A stretch of DNA of 64,000 nt from Bacteroidota bacterium (GCA_029555415.1 JAKPSI010000087.1:19321-83320); one strand, 5' to 3'; positions 17,920-27,380 are shown, numbered from the stretch's first letter. Numbers and translations: made by a program. The notes: generated by a model not told the origin, from the sequence alone.

Positions 17920-18148
17920 AAGCGCGACTTGCAGTCGCGCTTCCCTATTCTTTCGCTTCCAGCGATCAAAATATCAAATGTTCCAATTGTTCTGCGAAGC
18001 CTCCGGGCTTCGCAGGTGAGCGTTAAGCGCGACTTGCAGTCGCGCTTCCCTATTCTATCGCTTCCAGCGATAAAAAATTGAATGTTACAAAGGTTCTGCG
18101 AAGCCTCCGGGCTTCGCAGAAGAGAAGCCTCCGATCTTCGCAGGTGAG
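17920..18148. repeat. REP-like element: two tandem units, each with two different perfect palindromes
   Basis: Unit 1 (from 17917) and unit 2 (from 18022) each hold palindrome P1, arms AAGCGCGACT / AGTCGCGCTT around TGC (17920-17942; 18025-18047). P1 is followed by TCCCTATTCT-TCGCTTCCAGCGAT. Each unit then holds palindrome P2, arms CTGCGAAGCC / GGCTTCGCAG around TCCG (17992-18015; 18096-18119). A degenerate third P2 (GAAGCC...CTTCGCAG) sits at 18123-18142. The 105-base spacing and paired palindromes resemble REP/BIME elements mobilised in trans by RAYT (IS200-like) transposases. No transposase gene is in the window. This fills the spacer 17815-18301 together with the G-rich stretch and the terminator listed next. 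Confidence 0.8.
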
Positions 18149-18206
18149 AAAGTTCGGGAATTGATTGATGAAACCTGCGTCTGTGCATTTTAAAACGTGC
18201 AGGATG

Positions 18207-18246
18207 CGCTCCCTTTCTCTTCCGGAGAGGGGGCCCGGGGGATGAG
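18207..18246. repeat. G-rich low-complexity stretch with imperfect dyad symmetry
   Basis: The stretch CCCTTTCTCTTCCGGAGAGGG followed by GGCCCGGGGGATGAGG is partly self-complementary (CTCT-TCCGG-AGAG). It resembles a widely dispersed intergenic repeat type seen in many bacterial genomes. That resemblance is from memory and not verified. Confidence 0.3.
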
Positions 18247-18248
18247 GT

Positions 18249-18280
18249 AAAAAAAATGCGGAGATCTTCATCTCCGCATT
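18249..18280 (-). terminator. Intrinsic terminator of the sdhCAB operon
   Basis: A perfect 11-bp stem (AATGCGGAGAT at 18255-18265 with ATCTCCGCATT at 18270-18280) around CTTC is flanked on the plus strand by a run of A. It therefore ends in a U tract on the minus strand, 22 bases after the sdhB stop codon. Confidence 0.9.
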
Positions 18281-18301
18281 ACCTATTCATTCAGTTATAT
18301 A

Positions 18302-19066
18302 TTATTTGTCGATGGTCAGTCCCGCCACCAGGTATTCATTGTTCAGGCGGGCGATATTGCTCATCTTGATCTCTTTCGGACAAACCGCTTCACAGGCACC
18401 GGTGTTGGTACAGGAACCGAAACCTTCTTTATCCATCTGCGCGATCATATTGGTAACACGGCTCTTGCGCTCAGGATTTCCCTGCGGAAGTAAAGCCAGG
18501 TGAGAAACCTTGGCAGAAACGAAGAGCATGGCGGATGAATTCTTACAGGCTGCAACGCAGGCACCGCAACCGATACAGGCCGCAGCAGCAAATGCAGCAT
18601 CCGCGTTATCCTTCTGGATCGGGGTCGCATTCGCATCCACCGGACTACCGGTATTCACGGAAACATAACCACCGGCCTGGATGATACGGTCGAAAGCGGA
18701 ACGGTCCACCATCAGGTCTTTGATCACCGGGAAGGCATTCGCTCTCCAGGGTTCAATGACGATGGTATCGCCATCTTTGTAAGCACGCATGTGCAGCTGA
18801 CAAACCGTGTTCGCATGCCAGGGGCCGTGCGGACGTCCATCAATGTACATGGAGCACATACCGCAGATACCCTCGCGGCAATCATGGTCGAACGCGATCG
18901 GATCATGTCCTTCGCGGATCATCTGCTCATTCAGCACATCGATCATTTCCAGAAAAGACATCTCCGAAGAAATATCCTTCACTTTGAAAGTCTCAAACTT
19001 ACCCTTCGCATTGCTATTCGCCTGTCTCCAGACCTTCAGCGTCAAATTCATTAAGTAATGTTCCAT
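18302..19066 (-). CDS. sdhB: Succinate dehydrogenase/fumarate reductase iron-sulfur subunit
   Basis: The 254-residue protein has the full set of cluster ligands. The [2Fe-2S] site is CREGICGMC near residues 63-71 plus a later Cys (TVCQL). The [4Fe-4S] and [3Fe-4S] sites are [11 protein letters not shown] and [15 protein letters not shown]. SdhB carries electrons from the flavoprotein to the membrane quinone site. It is last in the sdhC-sdhA-sdhB order typical of Bacteroidota (three-gene enzyme with one diheme anchor), with a strong terminator behind it. The start at 19066 ([10 protein letters not shown]) is used; the second Met at 19051 is an alternative. Confidence 0.97.
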   Translation of the reverse strand: MEHYLMNLTLKVWRQANSNAKGKFETFKVKDISSEMSFLEMIDVLNEQMIREGHDPIAFDHDCREGICGMCSMYIDGRPHGPWHANTVCQLHMRAYKDGDTIVIEPWRANAFPVIKDLMVDRSAFDRIIQAGGYVSVNTGSPVDANATPIQKDNADAAFAAAACIGCGACVAACKNSSAMLFVSAKVSHLALLPQGNPERKSRVTNMIAQMDKEGFGSCTNTGACEAVCPKEIKMSNIARLNNEYLVAGLTIDK

Positions 19067-19113
19067 TACGTAATATTTATAAAGTTCTTATTTCCGTTTT
19101 CCTGCTGCTTTAG

Positions 19114-19160
19114 TGAATTTCTCAAATTCAAAATTCAGCATTCAAAATTCAAAATTTACT
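19114..19160. repeat. TTCAAAA word array abutting the sdhA stop codon
   Basis: The plus strand reads CTCAAATTCAAAATTCAGCATTCAAAATTC. On the minus strand it is TTTTGAAT repeated immediately after the sdhA stop codon at 19156, within the sdhA-sdhB spacer. It is G-containing and nearly C-free on the sense strand. The same word, in the opposite sense, precedes thrC at 23906-23938. Confidence 0.7.
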
Positions 19161-21132
19161 TGTAGCTTCTTTGCGTCAGCTTCGCCACCTCAAACGTCAA
19201 CGCCTCCTTATGTAATTCCCATGCACTCTCTCCTTTGTACTCCCACGCGGATACATAAGCGAAATTGTCGTCATCACGTTTTGCTTCACCTTCTTCGGTC
19301 TGGCTTTCTTCACGGAAGTGACCACCGCAGCTTTCGTTACGGTTCAGTGCGTCCTGACACATCAGTTCTCCGAGTTCAATGAAATCCGCTACCCGTCCGG
19401 CTTTGTCCAGTTCGGGGTTCATTTCCTCGATCGTACCCGGGATGCGCACATTCGACCAGAATTCTTTCTTCAGCTGCTGGATCTCAGCGATCGCTTCTTT
19501 CAGCCCCTGTGCGTTACGGGCCATACCGCATTTCTCCCACATGATCTTACCAAGACGTTTGTGGTAGGTTTCAACGGTAGTATCACCTTTGATGCTCATC
19601 AGCTTATTGATACGTTCTGCAACGGCTTTTTCCGTTTGCTCGAACGCTTCGTGTGTGGTCGGGATCGGTTTAGTGGCGATATCATCGGCCAGGTAATTAC
19701 CGATCGTGTATGGGATCACGAAATAACCATCGGCCAGCCCCTGCATCAGCGCGGAAGCACCGAGTCGGTTCGCACCGTGATCGGAGAAGTTGGCTTCACC
19801 GAGCGCGTAGAGACCCGGGATATTCGTCATCAGTTCATAATCCACCCAAAGGCCACCCATGGTGTAGTGTACCGCGGGATAAATGCGCATCGGGACTTCG
19901 TAGGGATTTTCACCTGTGATCTTTTCATACATGTCGAACAGGTTACCGTACTCCTCTTTCACTACCTCTTTACCGAGGCGGATCAGGGTTTCGGTATCCG
20001 GATTTTCGATGCCGTGTTTATTGGCTTCAGCCTTACCGTATTTATTGATCAGGTTGAATTTGAAGTCGAGGTATACCGCCTGTTTGGTGGTACCAACGCC
20101 ATAACCCGCGTCACAACGCTCTTTCGCGGCACGGGAGGCCACGTCGCGCGGAACGAGGTTACCGAATGCTGGATATCTTCTTTCGAGATAATAATCGCGT
20201 TCTTCCTCAGGGATATCATTCGCTTTACGCGGATCGTCTTTTTGTTTGGGCACCCAGATACGACCATCATTCCGGAGCGATTCTGACATCAGCGTCAGCT
20301 TGCTCTGGTGATCACCGGTAACAGGGATACAAGTGGGGTGGATCTGAGTGAAGCAGGGGTTACCGAAGTAAGCGCCTTTTTTGTGTGCTTTCCAGATAGC
20401 GGTCACGTTACTGCCCATGGCGTTCGTACTGAGGTAGAATACGTTTCCGTAACCACCGGTACAAAGCAATACGGCATGACCGAAATGGCGTTCGAGTTTA
20501 CCGGTCACCAGATCACGCGCGATGATACCACGCGCTTTACCATCCACCATTACCACATCCAGCATTTCATGGCGGGTGTACTGATGTACATTACCGAGGG
20601 CTACCTGGCGTTCAAGGGCCTGGTAAGCGCCGATCAGCAGCTGCTGACCTGTTTGGCCTGCAGCGTAGAAAGTCCGTTTTACCTGCGTACCACCGAAAGA
20701 ACGGTTATTGAGCAGGCCACCATATTCACGGGCGAAGGGAACACCTTGTGCCACGCACTGGTCGATGATATTGACACTGACCTCAGCCAGACGATGTACA
20801 TTGGCTTCGCGGGCGCGGTAGTCGCCTCCTTTGATCGTATCATAGAAAAGACGGAAAACAGAGTCTCCGTCGTTCTGGTAATTCTTAGCTGCGTTGATAC
20901 CACCCTGTGCGGCGATGGAGTGCGCGCGGCGGGGAGAATCCTGGAAGCAGAAAGCTTTCACTTTATAGCCCAGTTCTCCGAGAGAAGCGGCAGCAGAGGC
21001 ACCGGCAAGACCCGTACCTACTACGATCACTTCCAGTTTGCGTTTGTTCGCGGGATTGACCAGCTTACAATGGCCTTTATAGTCCACCCATTTCTGATCT
21101 AAGGCCCCGGCCGGAATTTTTGAATTCAACAT
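19156..21132 (-). CDS. sdhA: Succinate dehydrogenase/fumarate reductase flavoprotein subunit
   Basis: The 658-residue protein has the FAD-binding dinucleotide fold near the N-terminus ([21 protein letters not shown]) and the covalent-flavin type motif region [20 protein letters not shown]. The active-site segment [11 protein letters not shown] and the FAD contact [30 protein letters not shown] follow. The long (about 650 aa) form matches the Bacteroidota/epsilon group of succinate:quinone oxidoreductases rather than the shorter proteobacterial SdhA. It oxidises succinate to fumarate, or the reverse under low oxygen. It sits between sdhC and sdhB in one operon. Confidence 0.98.
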   Translation of the reverse strand: MLNSKIPAGALDQKWVDYKGHCKLVNPANKRKLEVIVVGTGLAGASAAASLGELGYKVKAFCFQDSPRRAHSIAAQGGINAAKNYQNDGDSVFRLFYDTIKGGDYRAREANVHRLAEVSVNIIDQCVAQGVPFAREYGGLLNNRSFGGTQVKRTFYAAGQTGQQLLIGAYQALERQVALGNVHQYTRHEMLDVVMVDGKARGIIARDLVTGKLERHFGHAVLLCTGGYGNVFYLSTNAMGSNVTAIWKAHKKGAYFGNPCFTQIHPTCIPVTGDHQSKLTLMSESLRNDGRIWVPKQKDDPRKANDIPEEERDYYLERRYPAFGNLVPRDVASRAAKERCDAGYGVGTTKQAVYLDFKFNLINKYGKAEANKHGIENPDTETLIRLGKEVVKEEYGNLFDMYEKITGENPYEVPMRIYPAVHYTMGGLWVDYELMTNIPGLYALGEANFSDHGANRLGASALMQGLADGYFVIPYTIGNYLADDIATKPIPTTHEAFEQTEKAVAERINKLMSIKGDTTVETYHKRLGKIMWEKCGMARNAQGLKEAIAEIQQLKKEFWSNVRIPGTIEEMNPELDKAGRVADFIELGELMCQDALNRNESCGGHFREESQTEEGEAKRDDDNFAYVSAWEYKGESAWELHKEALTFEVAKLTQRSYK

Positions 21133-21180
21133 AACCTTGTTATGATTTTTCGCTAATAATATTTTATCTATTCCCTCTCA

Positions 21181-21234
21181 CCATTATCCATTATCCATTT
21201 TCAATTATCCATTATCCATTATCCACTATCCACT
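21181..21234. repeat. TTATCCA word array abutting the sdhC stop codon
   Basis: About seven copies of CCATTAT/CCAATTAT/CCACTAT lie in the 103-base sdhC-sdhA spacer and end two bases from the sdhC stop (21236). On the minus sense strand the array is G-rich and almost free of C (GGATAATGGATAATGG). Confidence 0.8.
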
Positions 21235-21235
21235 T

Positions 21236-21925
21236 TTAGTGTGCCCACCCCATATACAAACTCACCGGCATCATGGCAAAAGCCAGGGAGACGATCAGGG
21301 CATAAACGAATCCGATCGTTTTGATCGGCTGGATATAACGGTTGTTGCTGACGCCCAGTGTGCGGAATGCACTCTGGAAACCATGCAGCAGGTGCCAGAA
21401 AAGGGAGAAGCAGGCCACTACATATACAATGACCACCCAGAGTTCACTGAATGTGATCTGCATCAGGGCGAACATATTGTGCATTTCCACACCGTTCACC
21501 TGTGTTTGTTCCACGCCTGTGAAGCGGGATGGGATCCAGAAATGATACCAGTGCAGGATGAAGAACAATAACAGGATGGTTCCAAGCAGACCCATGCTGC
21601 GGCTGTACCATTTACTGCCACGGTTACCGAGTTGTTTATCGTAGCCAACGGAACGTTTGCTGCGGTTGCTGAACTCCAGTACATAGCCCTGGATGATGTG
21701 GATGAAGATGCCGGCGAAAAGGCCGATCTCTACCACACGGATCACGATCATGGCGCCCATGAAGTGAGCGGCTTTGTTGAACATATCGCCGCCGTCATTC
21801 GCCCAGATACAGGCATTGACTCCGGCATGAACTACCAGGAAAGTGATGAGGAATAAACCCGTCAGACCCATTACCAGTTTCCGGCCGACTGAAGAAGTGA
21901 AGACATCAGACCATTTCATAAGCAA
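21236..21925 (-). CDS. sdhC: Succinate dehydrogenase cytochrome b subunit
   Basis: This 229-residue membrane protein has about five hydrophobic helices (LVMGLTGLFLITFLVVHAGVNA, VVEIGLFAGIFIHIIQGYVL, LLGTILLLFFILHWYHFW, LWVVIVYVVACFSLFWHLLHGF, TIGFVYALIVSLAFAMMPVSLYMG). The conserved His residues expected to ligate two b hemes are visible (VVHAGVN, FIHIIQG, ILHWYHF, FWHLLHGFQSA). It anchors SdhAB to the inner membrane and exchanges electrons with menaquinone. It is the first gene of sdhCAB, preceded by a good Bacteroidota promoter. An alternative start is Met3 at 21919. Confidence 0.95.
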   Translation of the reverse strand: MLMKWSDVFTSSVGRKLVMGLTGLFLITFLVVHAGVNACIWANDGGDMFNKAAHFMGAMIVIRVVEIGLFAGIFIHIIQGYVLEFSNRSKRSVGYDKQLGNRGSKWYSRSMGLLGTILLLFFILHWYHFWIPSRFTGVEQTQVNGVEMHNMFALMQITFSELWVVIVYVVACFSLFWHLLHGFQSAFRTLGVSNNRYIQPIKTIGFVYALIVSLAFAMMPVSLYMGWAH

Positions 21926-21951
21926 TACTTGGGGTTGTTGTCAAATTTTTG

Positions 21952-21984
21952 CAAAAATACTGACCCGGCGTCAAAAACAGGCAA
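21952..21984 (-). promoter_or_regulatory. Promoter of the sdhCAB operon
   Basis: On the minus strand TATTTTTG (plus coordinates 21952-21959) fits the -7 consensus TAnnTTTG. CTTTTG lies 22 bases upstream (TTG at 21982-21984) as a -33 element. The box ends 27 bases before the sdhC start. Confidence 0.6.
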
Positions 21985-22018
21985 AAGATTTAAGGCCATA
22001 AGGCTATTCCCGCAGCAC

Positions 22019-22585
22019 CTAATTGTTGAGCCGGTTGGATATTTCTCCGTCGATCTTCTTGAACAAATGAAAGGGCTTATACGTACGCCAGTTATCGATC
22101 TCCATCAGTTCCACAAAGCGATTCAGGCGCGCGTGACGGAAATCATACTGGGTCTGTTCAGGCATATTCAGGCATACGGCCCAGCCATTCTCCTCGGCCA
22201 GTTCATCGTATAATTCCTCATAATAATCCCTGCCGTCGCTATGGAAATTCAGCACATTCTCCCCGATCAGGATGAACTTATGGATCCCTTCCCACATGAA
22301 TTTCTCCAGCACTTCACGCTTGAGTTCCATGATATCATTCTCTACCGCGTCATTCCACTCTCCGATCATTTCAATAATGGCATATTTTTCTTCATAGTCG
22401 GCCATCAGTACTTTCAGGTAAAGGGTGCGACTGCCGAAATCATCCCATTGCGGATGGATATAATAATTGTAGACGGTCTGTGAAAATTCGAATTCAGAAT
22501 ACTCACGCCCGAAGAACGGCGAGCGCTGATCTTCTTCGCTGGTATAAATATGGCGCCAGTTAAAAAAGGGTTCGATGGTATGCAT
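22019..22585 (-). CDS. Conserved hypothetical protein, 188 aa, acidic
   Basis: I do not recognise this protein. It has no signal peptide or membrane helix and is rich in Glu, Tyr, Trp and Phe (EPFFNWRHIYTSEEDQRSPFFGREYSEFEF; DGRDYYEELYDELAEENGWAVCLNM). The latter part suggests an alpha/beta fold with strands such as KYAIIEMIGEW and HKFILIGENVLNFH, so a cytoplasmic protein is expected. A -7 box 15 bases upstream overlaps the thrC stop codon, suggesting its own promoter between the thr and sdh operons. Start is the only ATG at the N-terminus. Confidence 0.8.
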   Translation of the reverse strand: MHTIEPFFNWRHIYTSEEDQRSPFFGREYSEFEFSQTVYNYYIHPQWDDFGSRTLYLKVLMADYEEKYAIIEMIGEWNDAVENDIMELKREVLEKFMWEGIHKFILIGENVLNFHSDGRDYYEELYDELAEENGWAVCLNMPEQTQYDFRHARLNRFVELMEIDNWRTYKPFHLFKKIDGEISNRLNN

Positions 22586-22599
22586 AAGAATGACTACTG

Positions 22600-22607
22600 C
22601 AAATTTA
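22600..22607 (-). promoter_or_regulatory. -7 box (TAAATTTG) whose first bases are the thrC stop codon
   Basis: The octamer on the minus strand fits TAnnTTTG and lies 15 bases before the 188-aa gene. Its first three bases (TAA) are the thrC stop codon at 22605-22607. Confidence 0.5.
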
Positions 22608-23900
22608 AGACAGCAGGTATTCTTTCAGGCGGGAATAATCCGCGGCCATCCGTATACTTTTCTTTTTCAGACTGAACAAATGAGATAACATGGCGGGAAC
22701 CGGAATGGAGTGCCCGATCTCAGATTCCACGGCCTCCGGGAATTTGACCGGATGCGCAGTTTCCAGGAAGATGCCCCGGTCGTCAGGATGATTAGCCAGA
22801 TATCGTTGCAGTGCCAGATAAGCCACGGCCCCGTGCGGATCGAGCATATAATGATGTTCCTGATAAACGGAACGGATCGTACTCCGTGTTTCAGCATCGC
22901 TGATGCTGACCGAAGATAGTTTTGATGTCAGTGCCGGGAATTCATGTTTGAAGATCTCCAGGATCCTGACGAAATTGGAGGGATCCGCCACATCCATGGC
23001 ATTTGAAATGGTGGGAACCGCCTGCAGTACCGGCATTTGACCCGTTTGCAGGTATTGGGTCACCGTATCATTGGCATTGCAGGCTGCGATGAAATGAGGA
23101 ACCGGCAGACCGGATGCATGGGCCAGGATACCGGCACAGATGTTGCCGAAATTTCCGCTGGGCACACAGATCACCGGATCGGGTCCCGCTTCCACACATT
23201 GTTTATAGGCAAAGAAATAATAGAACTGCTGCGGCAACCAGCGGGCTACATTGATCGAATTGGCCGAGGTCAGGAATCTCTGACCACTCAATTCAGCATC
23301 TTTGAATGCTTTCTTCACCATTTGCTGGCAATCATCGAAAGTGCCTGCAATTTCCAGCGCGGTGATATTTTTTCCGAGTGTGGTCAGTTGTTTTTCCTGC
23401 ACCGGACTTACTTTCCCGGACGGATAAAGTATGACCACTTCCACGCCCGGCACATCATAGAATCCATGTGCCACTGCGCCGCCGGTATCACCGGATGTGG
23501 CCACGAGTACGGTCACTTTGCGCGTTTCGTCTTTGAGAAAATAACCCAGGCAACGGCTCATGAACCGCGCGCCGATATCTTTGAATGCCAGTGTGGGCCC
23601 GTGGAATAATTCCAGTGAAGCCATGCGTTCATTCACTTTCACCAGCGGGATCTCAAAATCCACCGTCTCTTTCACGATCTGCCTCAGCACCGCTTCCGGT
23701 ATATCTTCCCCCACATACGGCGCGATCACCCGGTACGCGATCTCCTCATTCGAATAGTTACGGATATTGCCGATCAGCTCCGGATCCACCACCGGTATGC
23801 GTTCCGGAAAATACAATCCCCCATCAGGGGCCTGGCCGTTGATCGTTGCTTCTTTAAAACTAACAGCAGGCGATGTTTTATTTGTACTGTAGAAGAGCAT
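22605..23900 (-). CDS. thrC: Threonine synthase
   Basis: The 431-residue PLP enzyme converts O-phosphohomoserine to threonine, the last step of the pathway. The PLP lysine is Lys107 in HGPTLAFKDIGARF. The cofactor phosphate loop is VATSGDTGGAVAHGF, and VCVPSGNFGNICAG is the second family signature (as VICVPSGNFGNICAG here). The N-terminal SFKEATINGQAPDGGLYFPE is also typical. It is the last gene of thrA-thrB-thrC. A 105-base spacer with two word arrays separates it from thrB, longer than the one-base gap between thrA and thrB. Confidence 0.97.
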   Translation of the reverse strand: MLFYSTNKTSPAVSFKEATINGQAPDGGLYFPERIPVVDPELIGNIRNYSNEEIAYRVIAPYVGEDIPEAVLRQIVKETVDFEIPLVKVNERMASLELFHGPTLAFKDIGARFMSRCLGYFLKDETRKVTVLVATSGDTGGAVAHGFYDVPGVEVVILYPSGKVSPVQEKQLTTLGKNITALEIAGTFDDCQQMVKKAFKDAELSGQRFLTSANSINVARWLPQQFYYFFAYKQCVEAGPDPVICVPSGNFGNICAGILAHASGLPVPHFIAACNANDTVTQYLQTGQMPVLQAVPTISNAMDVADPSNFVRILEIFKHEFPALTSKLSSVSISDAETRSTIRSVYQEHHYMLDPHGAVAYLALQRYLANHPDDRGIFLETAHPVKFPEAVESEIGHSIPVPAMLSHLFSLKKKSIRMAADYSRLKEYLLS

Positions 23901-23905
23901 CGAAA

Positions 23906-23938
23906 TGTTGAGATTTGAATTATGAATTTTGAATTGGG
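23906..23938. repeat. ATTCAAAA word array directly upstream of thrC
   Basis: On the minus sense strand it reads CCCCAATTCAAAATTCATAATTC, ending five bases before the thrC start. It is C-containing and G-free on the sense strand, the reverse complement of the word found after sdhA. Confidence 0.65.
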
Positions 23939-23983
23939 GTAGCTCGTTACAAATTGCAGTTTTGCCTGCGTAGCCGGCTGTTT

Positions 23984-24020
23984 ACTACCGACTAAAGACT
24001 ATTGACTATTGACTAACTAC
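23984..24020. repeat. TGACTAT word array containing the thrB stop codon
   Basis: The plus strand reads ACTACCGACTAAAGACTATTGACTATTGACTAACTACTG. On the minus strand the thrB C-terminus (codons for Val-Val-Ser-Gln and the TAG stop) is part of the array, which continues as GTCAATAGTCTTTAGTCGGTAG. Confidence 0.75.
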
Positions 24021-24932
24021 TGCCTTCACTCCTTCCTTATTAATAGTTGTCACATACGTATGAAACTCGATCCCGATCCTTGTGTACACCTCTTTCATCA
24101 CTTTCTCTACTTCCAGCGCAGTGTTCCGGTCTTTACTCAGCATGAACACCGACGGGCCGGAACCGGAAATACCACCCCCAAGCGCACCCGCTTCTTTGCA
24201 TCCTTTCTTTACCTCATCGAAACCGGGGATCAAAAGGCTGCGCAAAGGTTCAATGATCACATCTTCCAGCGAACGGCCGATCAGGTCATAGTCGCCTTTA
24301 ATGAAACCCGTGACCAGTCCTGCGATATTACCCCATTGTTTGATCGCATCTTTAAGATAGATCTTTTCCCGGAGGATCTGCCGCGCATCGGATGTCCGTA
24401 CTTCGATCTGCGGATGCACCACCGTTACATGCAGATCGGGTGCATCCACACGAACGATATCCAGCGGATGGATACACCGGATCAGACTAACGCCACCGAG
24501 GATGCAAGGCGCGATATTATCCGCGTGCTTCACGCCCGATGCAAGCTTCTCCCCGTTCATCGCGAACTGTACCAGTTCATCAGTGCTGAATGCACTATCC
24601 AGTAATAAACCCGCTCCCACCGCAGCTCCTGCCGCACTGGCCGCACTGGATCCGATCCCGCTGCCGGGTTTGATATGTTTTTCGATCGTGACTTCGAATC
24701 CGAATTTATTACCCGTCTTTTCCAGGATGGATAACAATACCACACCCGCCACATTCTTTTCAGGTTCTGTAGGCAGGTTGTACTGATCACGGTTGATGAT
24801 CCGGACGACAGGCTCGTCGATCAGGGTCAGTTCCATGATATCATTCGGTTCATTGAGGGCAAGACCCAGGATATCGAATCCGCAGACCAGATTGGCGACC
24901 GTTCCCGGTGCGTGTACCGTTACTTTTTTCAT
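24006..24932 (-). CDS. thrB: Homoserine kinase
   Basis: The start is set at ATG 24932 (MKKVTVHAPGTVANL), giving 308 residues. The longer frame to 24974 would overlap thrA by 41 bases and lacks homology-like sequence. The protein is a GHMP kinase. It has the N-terminal substrate motif APGTVANLVCGFDILGLAL, the ATP phosphate loop PGSGIGSSAASAAGAAVGAG near residues 85-104, and the third motif GGGISGSGPSVF. It phosphorylates homoserine for ThrC. Its start codon follows the thrA stop by a single base, so translation is probably coupled. The last residues before the stop lie in a word array. Confidence 0.96.
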   Translation of the reverse strand: MKKVTVHAPGTVANLVCGFDILGLALNEPNDIMELTLIDEPVVRIINRDQYNLPTEPEKNVAGVVLLSILEKTGNKFGFEVTIEKHIKPGSGIGSSAASAAGAAVGAGLLLDSAFSTDELVQFAMNGEKLASGVKHADNIAPCILGGVSLIRCIHPLDIVRVDAPDLHVTVVHPQIEVRTSDARQILREKIYLKDAIKQWGNIAGLVTGFIKGDYDLIGRSLEDVIIEPLRSLLIPGFDEVKKGCKEAGALGGGISGSGPSVFMLSKDRNTALEVEKVMKEVYTRIGIEFHTYVTTINKEGVKAVVSQ

Positions 24933-24933
24933 G

Positions 24934-27378
24934 TCAGATCTTTGAAGCTCTTGTGATATCAGCGAATACACCACTGGCCGTTACTTCCGCACCTGCGCCG
25001 GCACCTTTCACCACCATCGGCTGTTCCTTGTACCGGTCGGTATAGAAAAGTACGATATTATCCTTGCCGTACAGATGATAGAGATCGTGCTGCGGGTTGA
25101 TGTGCTGCAAGCCCACTGAAGCTTTGCCTTCATTGAAAGTAGCGACGAATTTCAGGATGCAGCCTTCCGCCTTCGCCTTGTCATACAACGCGCGGAAATG
25201 CGCTTCCTCTTTGGCCATGGCGGCATAGAAATCCTCCACCGATCCTTTGATGCAGGATTCCGGCAGGAAGGAATTATTGCCGATCTGATCCATCTCCAGC
25301 ACCTGTCCTGCTTCACGCGCCAGGATCATGATCTTGCGCATCACATCGGTACCACTGAGGTCCAGTCGCGGATCGGGCTCTGTATACCCTTCGGCCTGTG
25401 CCTGCCGCACCACATCCGCGAACAGCTTCGTACCGTTATAATTATTGAAAACGAAATTCAGTGTACCGCTCAGCACCGCTTCGATCCGGTGTACCCGGTC
25501 GCCGCTGCGCAGCAGGTCGTTCAATGTGGCAATGACCGGCAAACCCGCTCCCACATTGGTCTCGAACAGGAACTGGCAATTGAACTCACGCGCCAGGTCC
25601 TTCAGTTTTTTATAATTGCTGTAAGCGGAAGAAGCGGCTACTTTATTACAAGCCACTACGGAAACGCTCTTCTTCAGTAATTGCTCATACACTGATGCTA
25701 CCGCATCATTCGCGGTCACATCCACGAATACCGCGTTGCGCAGGTTCTTCGCGATGATGGTATTGACGAATTGTTGCAGGTTAGCGGTCTCGCCTCCGTC
25801 CAGTTGTTCTTTCCATTTAGAGAGATCGATACCGTTCTCATCCAGTACCATCTTGCGGCTGTTGCTGAGTCCGGCCACATGCAGCTGCAGGCTCATCTGT
25901 TCCTGCAGGAAAGCGATCTGCTGATGCAATTGCCCGAGCAGTTTCGCACCCACATTACCCGTGCCCACGATGAACAGATTCACTTGTTTATAACTGGTCT
26001 CGAAGAATTCTTCATGCAGTACGTTGATGGCTTTGCGGACATCGGCGGATGAAATGACCGCGGAGATATTCTTTTCGGATGAACCCTGCGCGATCGCACG
26101 CACATTCACCCCATTCCTGCCCAGCGCGCTGAACATGCGTCCGCTGATACCCGGGTGGCTCTTCATGTTCTCTCCTACTAATGCAACGATCGAGAGACCG
26201 GTCTCCACTTTCAGCGGATCCACTTTCTGTAAAGCGATCTCATTGGCGAAAGCCACGTCCACGACCGTTTTGGCACGTTCAGCAGCCGCCGCTTCGATGC
26301 CCACACATATACTATGCTCGGAAGAACTTTGCGTGATCAGGATCACATTGATCTTTTCATTGCTCAGGGCTTCGAATAATCGTTTGGAAAAACCGGGGAT
26401 ACCGATCATGCCACTGCCTTCCAGACTGATCAGTGCCAGATTACCGATACTGGAGATACCGCGAACGATATTGCCGTTGACGTTGGCAGCCGATTCGATC
26501 AGGGTGCCTTCATCCTTCGGCGCGAATGTATTCTTGATCCATACAGGGATATGACTGTTCATCACCGGCTGGATGGTCGGCGGATAAATGACCTTGGCAC
26601 CGAAATGCGATAATTCCATCGCCTCCTGATAAGAGATATGCGGAATGATGCGTGCATTACTGGTCAGACGCGGATCAGCGGTCATCATACCGCTTACATC
26701 GGTCCATATCTCCAGTGAGGAAGCCTTTACTGCAGCGGCAACGATCGCCGCTGTATAATCAGAACCACCGCGGCCGAGTGTGGTGGTGACCCCATCTTTA
26801 TCAGATGCGATGAAACCAGGCAGGATGTACAATCCGGATGTATCCACCGCGAAGTATTCAGCGATCTGTCTTTTGGTAACGGAGAAATCCACTTCTGCTG
26901 AAGTATAATTCGCATTGGTACGGATGAGTTCGCGGGAATCCTTCCAGGTGGCGGGAATACCATCCGCCAGCAATTTAGCGGCGATGATGCGGGAGGATAA
27001 CCATTCGCCATACGCAGCGATCCTGTCCTTGGAACGGGCCGTCAACTCACCCAGCAGGAAGATACCATTGCAGATATCTTCGATCTCATTACAACTTTTC
27101 TTCACCAGACTGAGCAACTGACTCTGGTTCGCCACCGGGATCAGCTGACGAACTGCATCCATGTGGCGTTGCTCGATCGTTTCCAGTTTTTGTTTATAGG
27201 TTTCATCACCGGCAGCAGCCAGTCCGGCCGCACCCAGCAGCAGGTCCGTGACACCACCAAGCGCGGATACGACCACGATGCTGCGGTCCTTAGCGGCGGC
27301 GGCTTTAACGATAGCGGCGACCTTACTTATATTTTCTGCATTGGCAACGGATGTGCCTCCGAATTTTAAAACAAGCAT
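24934..27378 (-). CDS. thrA: Bifunctional aspartokinase / homoserine dehydrogenase
   Basis: This 814-residue fusion catalyses the first and third steps of threonine and methionine synthesis. The aspartokinase part (about 1-300) begins LVLKFGGTSVANAENI and has GRGGSDYTAAIVAAA. Two ACT regulatory segments follow (about 310-455; NLALISLEGSGMIGIPGFSKRLF and SIVALVGENMKSHPGISGRMFSAL), suggesting feedback control by threonine. The homoserine dehydrogenase part has an NAD(P) fold (LFIVGTGNVGAKLLGQL, near 460) and the catalytic segment EPDPRLDLSGTDVMRKIMILARE. It leads thrA-thrB-thrC. The upstream region holds a Thr/Ile-rich leader ORF and hairpins that look like an attenuator. Confidence 0.97.
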   Translation of the reverse strand: MLVLKFGGTSVANAENISKVAAIVKAAAAKDRSIVVVSALGGVTDLLLGAAGLAAAGDETYKQKLETIEQRHMDAVRQLIPVANQSQLLSLVKKSCNEIEDICNGIFLLGELTARSKDRIAAYGEWLSSRIIAAKLLADGIPATWKDSRELIRTNANYTSAEVDFSVTKRQIAEYFAVDTSGLYILPGFIASDKDGVTTTLGRGGSDYTAAIVAAAVKASSLEIWTDVSGMMTADPRLTSNARIIPHISYQEAMELSHFGAKVIYPPTIQPVMNSHIPVWIKNTFAPKDEGTLIESAANVNGNIVRGISSIGNLALISLEGSGMIGIPGFSKRLFEALSNEKINVILITQSSSEHSICVGIEAAAAERAKTVVDVAFANEIALQKVDPLKVETGLSIVALVGENMKSHPGISGRMFSALGRNGVNVRAIAQGSSEKNISAVISSADVRKAINVLHEEFFETSYKQVNLFIVGTGNVGAKLLGQLHQQIAFLQEQMSLQLHVAGLSNSRKMVLDENGIDLSKWKEQLDGGETANLQQFVNTIIAKNLRNAVFVDVTANDAVASVYEQLLKKSVSVVACNKVAASSAYSNYKKLKDLAREFNCQFLFETNVGAGLPVIATLNDLLRSGDRVHRIEAVLSGTLNFVFNNYNGTKLFADVVRQAQAEGYTEPDPRLDLSGTDVMRKIMILAREAGQVLEMDQIGNNSFLPESCIKGSVEDFYAAMAKEEAHFRALYDKAKAEGCILKFVATFNEGKASVGLQHINPQHDLYHLYGKDNIVLFYTDRYKEQPMVVKGAGAGAEVTASGVFADITRASKI

Positions 27379-27380
27379 GA

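Noticed and set aside
19318..20286. Long plus-strand ORF opposite sdhA
   Set aside because: It is a shadow of sdhA, whose motifs are complete and in the correct frame.
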